In this document: positions 58,829-64,000 of the stretch, piece by piece
How positions within the stretch are numbered: the stretch's first letter is position 1
Layout of the letters: each line of letters opens with the position of its first letter
Assembly (NCBI RefSeq): GCF_003148685.1
Contig: NZ_QGGR01000012.1
Span: 124,001 to 188,000 of the forward strand
Length of the DNA: 64,000 bases
DNA from: Actinoplanes xinjiangensis
GTDB lineage: Bacteria; Actinomycetota; Actinomycetes; Mycobacteriales; Micromonosporaceae
Reading direction: 5' to 3'
The notes under the pieces: model-generated
The model's database searches: none
Told to the model about the DNA's origin: nothing
The model's input: only the letters and a program-made list of their open reading frames with translations
Position numbers and translations under genes: made by a program

Positions 58829-59224
58829 TCATGTCGTGACCGGGCGCAGGAGCAGCCAGGCGTCGGCCGGGAAGAGGCGCTGGGAGATCGCCCACGTGAC
58901 CCGCGGATAGTAGGGCCGGGCCCGGGTGACGTCGAGGATCCGCGGCTGGTCGACCGGGTGGTCGGCGCCCTTCCAGCGCAGCGTGCAGCCGTCGGCGGCG
59001 AGCACGTTGCGGACCCAGTTGGTCTGCGCGCCCCACGGCAGGTTGATGAGGAAACCGTCCGGGGTGATCAGGACGGCGACGGGCACGGTCAGCTCCCGGC
59101 CGGACTTGCGGCCGCGGTGGTGCACGCGTGCCCACAGCGGGAACCAGCGCCGGCCGGCCAGTCGTGCCACGGCGGGCGCGGTGGCACGGGCGAATCGCCA
59201 GGAGGTGTTCGCGGGAGCGGTCAT
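58829..59224 (-). CDS. Deazaflavin (F420)-dependent nitroreductase-family protein
   Basis: The 131-residue protein matches the DDN/F420-dependent FDOR-B-type family: VHHRGRKSGRELTVPVAVLITPDGFLINLPWGAQTNWVRNVLAADGCTLRWKG. The GRKSG and NWVRN motifs bind coenzyme F420. Members reduce quinones, nitro-compounds or other lipophilic acceptors. The gene precedes the LuxR-fused protein on the same strand after 48 bases. AAGAAT six bases before ATG 59224 is a possible -10. Confidence 0.87.
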   Translation of the reverse strand: MTAPANTSWRFARATAPAVARLAGRRWFPLWARVHHRGRKSGRELTVPVAVLITPDGFLINLPWGAQTNWVRNVLAADGCTLRWKGADHPVDQPRILDVTRARPYYPRVTWAISQRLFPADAWLLLRPVTT

Positions 59225-59272
59225 GCCCCGATTCTTCGCCGGTCACCGGCTGTTCCGCGTCCCGGCGATCCG

Positions 59273-60310
59273 TCACCCCGGATGACGGAAATCCAGCATG
59301 AGGCGGACGGCGTCGCTGCGGCCACGGGCACCGATTTTGCGGTAGACGGCGGACAGGTGCCGTTCGACGGTGTGCACGGCGATCCCCAGTCGCCGGGCGA
59401 TCTCGGCGTTCGAGTCGCCGGCGGCGAGCAGCCGCAGCACATCGGTCTCCCGTGGGGTCAGCCGGCCCGTCGCCGGCCGCCCGGCCGCGGTCAGGGCACC
59501 CGTGGTCACGAAGTCGGTGACCAGCCGTACGTCGGTGTCCCGGTCCTCGAGGAACAGGGTGGGGGTGCTGCCGGACAGCTCCACGAAACGGCCGTCCGGC
59601 AGCGTTTCGGCCAGCCGCCGCGACGTCTCGGCCGGGATCCGCTGCTCGCCCTGCCGGTGCAGGACCAGCGCCGGCGCCCGGACCGCGGCCAGCTCCGCGG
59701 TGACGTCGATGTGCCGGGCCGCCTCGAACCAGGCCTTCGCGATCGGTGCGCTGGTGGCGGTCCGGAACGCCTCCGCGGTCCACCGGCCGGTGGGTGCCGC
59801 GTCCCAGCCGAGCCACGCGGTCGCGGCCGCGTCGGCGAACAGTCCCCAGTCCTGATCGATCAGTGACAGCAGCGCCTGTGTCTGGGCGGGGAGCATCGCC
59901 TCCCGCAGCCGGGGCGTGCCACCGAACAGCACGAGCCGCTCGACCCGGCCGGGGTTGCGGGCGGCGAACGCGAGCGCCGTCGGCACCGAGTGGTAATAGC
60001 CGAGCAGCGACACCCGTGGCAGGCCGGTGTCGTCGAGGACGGCGTGCAGGTCCCGCAGGTGCGCGTCCAGCCCGAGGTCACCGAGGTCGATCCGGCGGTC
60101 GGAGGCGCCGGTCCCGCGGCCGTCGTAGAGGATCATCGTCAGGTTCCGGGCAAGGTCCTGGTAGGCGGCGTGCATGGCCGGGATCCGCCACTGCGCCACG
60201 ATGTTGCTCAGCGAGGGCATCCACACCAGCGGCGGCCCCTGCCCGAACATCTGGTAGCCGATCGTCACATCGTCCCGGGCACGCGCGAAACGGACCTCCA
60301 CGTCCGTCAT
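59273..60310 (-). CDS. LuxR-type regulator fused to a degenerate alpha/beta-hydrolase domain
   Basis: The 345-residue protein has an alpha/beta-hydrolase-like N-terminal domain (about 1-265) and a C-terminal LuxR HTH (LTPRETDVLRLLAAGDSNAEIARRL, then HTVERHLSAVYRKIGARGRSDAV). In the hydrolase part the nucleophile elbow reads LLGYYHSVPTAL, so the expected G-x-S-x-G is lost. The position near SGSTPTLFLED lacks the usual catalytic His. The domain is therefore probably a ligand sensor, comparable to non-catalytic hydrolase-fold receptors. The gene is divergent from the LLM monooxygenase/FMN-reductase pair, its most likely target. Confidence 0.85.
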   Translation of the reverse strand: MTDVEVRFARARDDVTIGYQMFGQGPPLVWMPSLSNIVAQWRIPAMHAAYQDLARNLTMILYDGRGTGASDRRIDLGDLGLDAHLRDLHAVLDDTGLPRVSLLGYYHSVPTALAFAARNPGRVERLVLFGGTPRLREAMLPAQTQALLSLIDQDWGLFADAAATAWLGWDAAPTGRWTAEAFRTATSAPIAKAWFEAARHIDVTAELAAVRAPALVLHRQGEQRIPAETSRRLAETLPDGRFVELSGSTPTLFLEDRDTDVRLVTDFVTTGALTAAGRPATGRLTPRETDVLRLLAAGDSNAEIARRLGIAVHTVERHLSAVYRKIGARGRSDAVRLMLDFRHPG

Positions 60311-60564
60311 TATCGCCGGGGACGGCAGCAGCCCGGCGCCGCCTCGCGGCCCGGACCGTTGCGGGCGCCGCCGGGTGGCCCGGGTGCTTCTACTGGCCGT
60401 ACCCCCAAAGGTGTTGAATTCGGGATCTCGCCGTGCTGAGGATTCCTCGTGTGACCCCCGCCGCAGCCGAACTTGTTTGAATCTGAAATAGTTGCGCAGT
60501 CAAACGCGTTGTGCGGGGCAGTCCGGGAAATCAGATTCCCGGCCGATCAGTCCAGGAGCCGGTC

Positions 60565-61668
60565 ATGCAGTTCGGAATCTTCAGCGTCAGCGACATCACG
60601 ACGGACCCGACCACCGGCCGGACCCCGACCGAGGCCCAGCGCATCAAGGACATCGTCACGATCGCCAAGCACGCGGAGGAGGTCGGCCTCGACGTCTTCG
60701 CGCTCGGTGAGCACCACAACGAGCCGTTCTTCTCCTCGTCGCCGACCACCACGCTGGCCTACATCGCCGCGCAGACCTCGACGCTGCAACTGTCCACCGC
60801 GACCACGCTGATCACCACCAACGACCCGGTGAAGATCGCCGAGGACTTCGCGATGCTCCAGCACCTCGCCGACGGCCGCGTCGACCTGACCCTCGGCCGC
60901 GGCAACACCGGCCCGGTCTACCCGTGGTTCGGCAAGGACATCCGGGCCGGCATCCCGCTCGCCCTGGAGAACTACGCGCTGCTGCACAAGCTGTGGCGCC
61001 AGCACACCGTCGACTGGCAGGGCAAGTTCCGCACCCCGCTGCAGGGCTTCACCTCCACGCCGCGGCCGCTCGACGAGATCCCGCCGTTCGTCTGGCACGG
61101 CTCCATCCGTTCCGTTGAAATCGCAGAACAAGCCGCCTACTACGGTGACGGGTTCTTCGCCAACCACATCTTCTGGCCGGCGTCGCACACCCAGCGGATG
61201 GTGGGGCTCTACCGGCAGCGGTTCGAGCACTACGGCCACGGTTCCGCCGACCAGGCCATCGTCGGTCTCGGTGGGCAGGTGTTCCTGCGTAAGAACAGCC
61301 AGGACGCGGTGAAGGAGTTCCGGCCGTACTTCGACAACGCCCCCGTCTACGGCCACGGCCCGTCGCTGGAGGACTTCACCCGCGAGACGCCGCTGACCGT
61401 CGGCAGCCCGCAGCAGGTCATCGACAAGACCCTCGGCTTCCGCGAGTACGTCGGCGACTACCAGCGCCAGCTGTTCCTGATGGACCACGCCGGCCTGCCG
61501 GTCAAGACCGTCCTGGAGCAGCTCGACCTGCTCGGCTCCGAGGTCGTCCCGGTGCTGCGCAAGGAGTTCGCCCGCCTGAAGCCCGCGCACGTGCCGGACG
61601 CCCCCACCCACGCGTCCCTGCTCGCCGCCGGGAACACCGCGGCCGTCAAGGAGGAAGTGAAGGCATGA
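60565..61668 (+). CDS. LLM-class flavin-dependent monooxygenase (CE1758 family)
   Basis: The 367-residue luciferase-like (beta/alpha)8 protein starts MQFGIFSVSDITTDPTTGRTPTEAQRI and carries FALGEHHNEPF, LSTATTLITTNDPVKIAEDFAMLQHLADGRVDLTLGRGNTGPVYPWFG and IPPFVWHGSIRS. It matches the CE1758 subfamily, which is nearly always paired with a CE1759-type FMN reductase, as here. It probably oxidises a small organic substrate using reduced FMN from its partner. CAGGAG precedes ATG 60565. The stop overlaps the reductase start (ATGA). Confidence 0.9.
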   Translation: MQFGIFSVSDITTDPTTGRTPTEAQRIKDIVTIAKHAEEVGLDVFALGEHHNEPFFSSSPTTTLAYIAAQTSTLQLSTATTLITTNDPVKIAEDFAMLQHLADGRVDLTLGRGNTGPVYPWFGKDIRAGIPLALENYALLHKLWRQHTVDWQGKFRTPLQGFTSTPRPLDEIPPFVWHGSIRSVEIAEQAAYYGDGFFANHIFWPASHTQRMVGLYRQRFEHYGHGSADQAIVGLGGQVFLRKNSQDAVKEFRPYFDNAPVYGHGPSLEDFTRETPLTVGSPQQVIDKTLGFREYVGDYQRQLFLMDHAGLPVKTVLEQLDLLGSEVVPVLRKEFARLKPAHVPDAPTHASLLAAGNTAAVKEEVKA

Positions 61669-62279
61669 AGCAGCGCAAGCTCGTCGTCATCAGCGCGGGC
61701 CTGAGCCAGCCGTCGTCGACCCGCCTGCTCGCCGACCAACTGTCGGCGGCGGCGGCCGGCGCCGCCACCCGGCTCGGCGTCACCCTCGACGTCCAGTTCA
61801 TCGAACTGCGCGACCTGGCCCACGAGATCACCGACAACATGCTCACCGGCTTCCCCGGCACGTCACTCAAGCAGGCCCAGGAGGCGGTCACCGCCGCCGA
61901 CGCCCTGATCACCGTGACCCCGGTGTTCTCCGCCAGCTACAGCGGACTCTTCAAGTCGTTCTTCGACGTGCTCGACAAGGACGCGCTGGTCGACAAGCCG
62001 GTCCTGCTCGCCGCCACCGCCGGCACCGCCCGCCACTCGCTGGTGCTGGAGCACGCGCTGCGGCCGCTCTTCTCCTACCTGCGGGCGGCGATCATCCCCA
62101 CCTCGGTCTTCGCCGCCAGCGACGACTGGGGCGCCAACTCGGTCGAGGGCCCCCTGCGCGCCCGCATCGACCGTGCCGCCGCCGAACTCGCCCGCGTGGT
62201 CGAACGCCGCGAACCCGCCGTGGTCACCGACCCGTTCGCCCTCACCGCCGACTTCGAGGACATGCTGAAGAACCTGTAG
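61665..62279 (+). CDS. NADPH-dependent FMN reductase (CE1759 family)
   Basis: The 204-residue flavodoxin-fold reductase opens KQRKLVVISAGLSQPSSTRLLADQL, with the phosphate loop in GLSQPSSTRLLA. VTPVFSASYSGLFKSFFDVL and LLAATAGTARHSLVLEHALRPLFSYLRAAIIPTSVFA are the typical flavin and dimer segments. It supplies reduced FMN to the upstream monooxygenase, with which it overlaps by four bases. A strong hairpin terminator follows. Confidence 0.92.
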   Translation: MKQRKLVVISAGLSQPSSTRLLADQLSAAAAGAATRLGVTLDVQFIELRDLAHEITDNMLTGFPGTSLKQAQEAVTAADALITVTPVFSASYSGLFKSFFDVLDKDALVDKPVLLAATAGTARHSLVLEHALRPLFSYLRAAIIPTSVFAASDDWGANSVEGPLRARIDRAAAELARVVERREPAVVTDPFALTADFEDMLKNL

Positions 62280-62289
62280 GCCGTCGCTG

Positions 62290-62321
62290 TCCGGTGGCAC
62301 CGGGAAGACCGGGCCACCGGA
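62290..62321. terminator. Bidirectional terminator-like hairpin
   Basis: TCCGGTGGC and GCCACCGGA form a perfect 9-bp stem around a 14-base loop between the convergent FMN-reductase and chemoreceptor genes. There is no T-run, as is common in actinomycetes. Confidence 0.6.
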
Positions 62322-62363
62322 GAGCCGCCGCCCCGTGGTGGCCTCCCACGTCTTCCTGACTGC

Positions 62364-63917
62364 TCAGTTGAGGATCGCGCCGGTGACGGCGACCTGCTCC
62401 TTGAGGACCCCGCCGATCAACCGCTGCGTCTGGTTGATCTCCTCGACCGCGTGGTGGATCTGCGCCAGCGAGGAGGTGACCGCGTCCACCCGCGACTGAA
62501 TGGCGCTGACCTTGGCGCTGACCTCGTCGGTGGCCCGCTCGGTCTCGGTGGACAGCTCCTTCACCTCGCCCGCGACGACGGCGAACCCCTTGCCGGACTC
62601 ACCGGCCCGCGCCGCCTCGATGGTCGCGTTCAGGGCGAGCAGCTTGGTCTGCGCCGCGATCGTCTGAATGGCCCGTACCACGTTGTTGATCTCCGAGCTG
62701 GCCTGGCCGAGCGCCGCCACCTGCTCGTTGGCCTCGGCCGCCAGGTTCTCGCTGTTCTCCGCGACCGCCGACGCCGAGCTGACGTTGCGTTCCACCTCGG
62801 CGATCGAGTCGAGCAGTTCCCGGCCCGCCTGGTGCAGCTGCTCGGTCGAGGCGAACCGCTCCAGGGCCTGCCCGACCAGGAACGCCGTGTTGCGCAGGGC
62901 ACTCTCCCGGCCCGGGTACATGATCAGGGTCCGGGTGGCGAAGAAGTCCATCGTGCCGACGATCCGGCCGCCCACCCGGATCGGCAGGCACACCCCGGAC
63001 TTCACCCCGGCGGCCTGCGCCGCCGGCCGCCGGACACAGTCGGTCAGCTCCCCGAGGTCCTCGACGAACACGAGATCCCCGCGATCCCAGGCACGACCGG
63101 ACAGGCCGACGCCCCGGGCGAACGACGCGGTCATCGTCACCTGCCGGAACTCCGCACCGGCGTCACCGGACTCCAGGGCGAAACGCAGCACGTTCGCACT
63201 CTCGTCGAGCGCCCAGAACGAGCCGTACTGCCAGTCGAAGTCCTTGCGGATCGTCTCCAGAGCCGACCGCAGCGCCTCGTCCCGGCTGCTCGCCTGCGTC
63301 ATCTGGCGGATCACCGTGGAGACCGCCTCCACGTCCTGCGCGGTCTTCTCCTGCTGAACGATCTCGTGCAGGCGGACCAGCGTGCCCGAGGCCAGGACCC
63401 CGATCGCCCGCAGCGCCGACAGCCGGCCCTCCGACGGCTCCAGTTCCGCGGTGGTGAAGAAGTCCATGGTGCCGATCACCCGGCCGGCCTCGATGATCGG
63501 GAAGCAGATGCCGCTGCGTACGCCCGCACGCATCGCCTCGGGGGCGCGCACGCAGTCCGGGACGTCCGCGAGGTTCCGGACGAATACCAGGTCACGGGTA
63601 CGCCACGCGCGACCGGAGAGGCCCACCCCCTCGGCGAACGAGGCGCGGAGGGTCACGTTCCGGAACTCCTCGTTGACCGTCCCGCTGTCCTGCGCGAACC
63701 GGAGCACACCCGCCGCGGCGTCCATCTGCCAGTAGGAGCCGTACGCCCATCCGAACCGCTCCCGGACCAGCCGCAGAATGGTGCCGATGGCCTCGTCCGG
63801 CGAGGTGACCTTCTCCATCGCCTGCACGATGGCGGTGACCGCCTCCACCTCCGCGGCCGCCTCGGCGAGTTCCGACTGGAGCCTGGTGATCGTCTGGGCG
63901 TTGCGCGGTCCGAACAT
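62364..63917 (-). CDS. Soluble GAF-GAF methyl-accepting chemotaxis-type signalling protein
   Basis: The protein is about 517 residues from ATG 63917, which has GGAGG nine bases upstream; an open frame extends to 63989 but its text is not protein-like. Two GAF domains (about 25-190 and 205-370) share FGWAYGSYW/FDWQYGSFW, VGLSGRAW and VIGTMDFF motifs, evidence of duplication. A short MCP signalling domain follows (about 370-517), with the conserved hairpin IQTIAAQTKLLALNATIEAARAGESGKGFAVVAGEVKELS. No membrane helix is present, so it senses a cytoplasmic ligand or redox state. No che genes are nearby. Confidence 0.9.
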   Translation of the reverse strand: MFGPRNAQTITRLQSELAEAAAEVEAVTAIVQAMEKVTSPDEAIGTILRLVRERFGWAYGSYWQMDAAAGVLRFAQDSGTVNEEFRNVTLRASFAEGVGLSGRAWRTRDLVFVRNLADVPDCVRAPEAMRAGVRSGICFPIIEAGRVIGTMDFFTTAELEPSEGRLSALRAIGVLASGTLVRLHEIVQQEKTAQDVEAVSTVIRQMTQASSRDEALRSALETIRKDFDWQYGSFWALDESANVLRFALESGDAGAEFRQVTMTASFARGVGLSGRAWDRGDLVFVEDLGELTDCVRRPAAQAAGVKSGVCLPIRVGGRIVGTMDFFATRTLIMYPGRESALRNTAFLVGQALERFASTEQLHQAGRELLDSIAEVERNVSSASAVAENSENLAAEANEQVAALGQASSEINNVVRAIQTIAAQTKLLALNATIEAARAGESGKGFAVVAGEVKELSTETERATDEVSAKVSAIQSRVDAVTSSLAQIHHAVEEINQTQRLIGGVLKEQVAVTGAILN

Positions 63918-64000
63918 CGGCGGTGTCCTCCAGGTGGGAGCGGCCCGGCGCCACTCAGTCCTCACCTTCGGGCCGCCGCGTTCCGACATGAGCCCGGCGC

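Overview
The window is about 64 kb of very GC-rich DNA with dense, mostly short-spaced genes, many GTG starts and ATGA/GTGA start-stop overlaps. Gene content (an FxSxx-COOH peptide system, a phenylacetate cluster with paaN, DUF6343, DUF6529 and DUF1990 proteins, a CE1758/CE1759 flavin pair) points to a filamentous actinomycete, probably Micromonosporaceae (Actinoplanes-like). This is inferred from gene content only; no rRNA, tRNA, CRISPR array, insertion sequence or phage gene was recognised. At least nine genes have a TANNNT-like -10 element 6-7 nt before the start codon and no Shine-Dalgarno, as expected for leaderless transcripts.

Layout: 0.1-4 kb, a surface-glycan-type trio (GT4 glycosyltransferase, methyltransferase, prenyltransferase-fold protein) with a convergent methyltransferase. 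4.3-7.3 kb, a secreted subtilase and a membrane-anchored ricin-type lectin. 8.1-11.4 kb, a VIT/VWA protein and its MerR regulator with two palindromic operators. 11.5-17.5 kb, a secreted HEXXH protease, an ABC transporter pair and a divergent two-component system. 17.5-25 kb, an LD-carboxypeptidase, an amino-acid permease with a long disordered tail, a small LuxR protein, TerC and a DODA-type dioxygenase. 25.2-28.1 kb, iolB-iolD preceded by a short leader ORF and a strong hairpin. 28.2-30.2 kb, a heme peroxidase with two LysM domains. 30.4-37.4 kb, a TetR (PaaR-like) regulator, paaN-paaABCDE and a GNAT gene. 37.5-39.1 kb, a secreted protein and a hydrolase.

The most interesting region is 39.1-48.3 kb on the minus strand, a complete FxSxx-COOH peptide system. 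A 57-codon precursor (fxsA, 48104-48277), easily missed because of its size, ends in F-N-S-A-P. It overlaps by one base a radical SAM/SPASM maturase fused to a HExxH hydroxylase-like domain. An AAC(3)-family protein, a TIR-like protein (FxsC), a 1296-residue ParA/TIR-like/NB-ARC/TPR protein (FxsT) and a two-helix membrane protein follow. Inferred logic: a modified peptide is made beside a large NLR-like signalling machine.

The second striking pattern is repeat expansion. Tandem minisatellites occur between genes (6.2, 7.5, 21.1-21.5 and 22.9-23.1 kb) and in frame inside conserved enzymes: nine 27-bp units in the GNAT fold, four 42-bp units in the reductase PaaE, and shorter ones in the permease tail and a small operon protein. 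From 48.7 kb onward lie small secreted proteins, a trypsin-like protease, a deaminase, a beta-lactamase-fold hydrolase, a Ser/Thr kinase coupled to a DUF6529 membrane protein, a cyclase-family enzyme, a LuxR protein with a degenerate hydrolase domain, an LLM monooxygenase/FMN reductase pair and a soluble GAF-GAF chemoreceptor-like protein.
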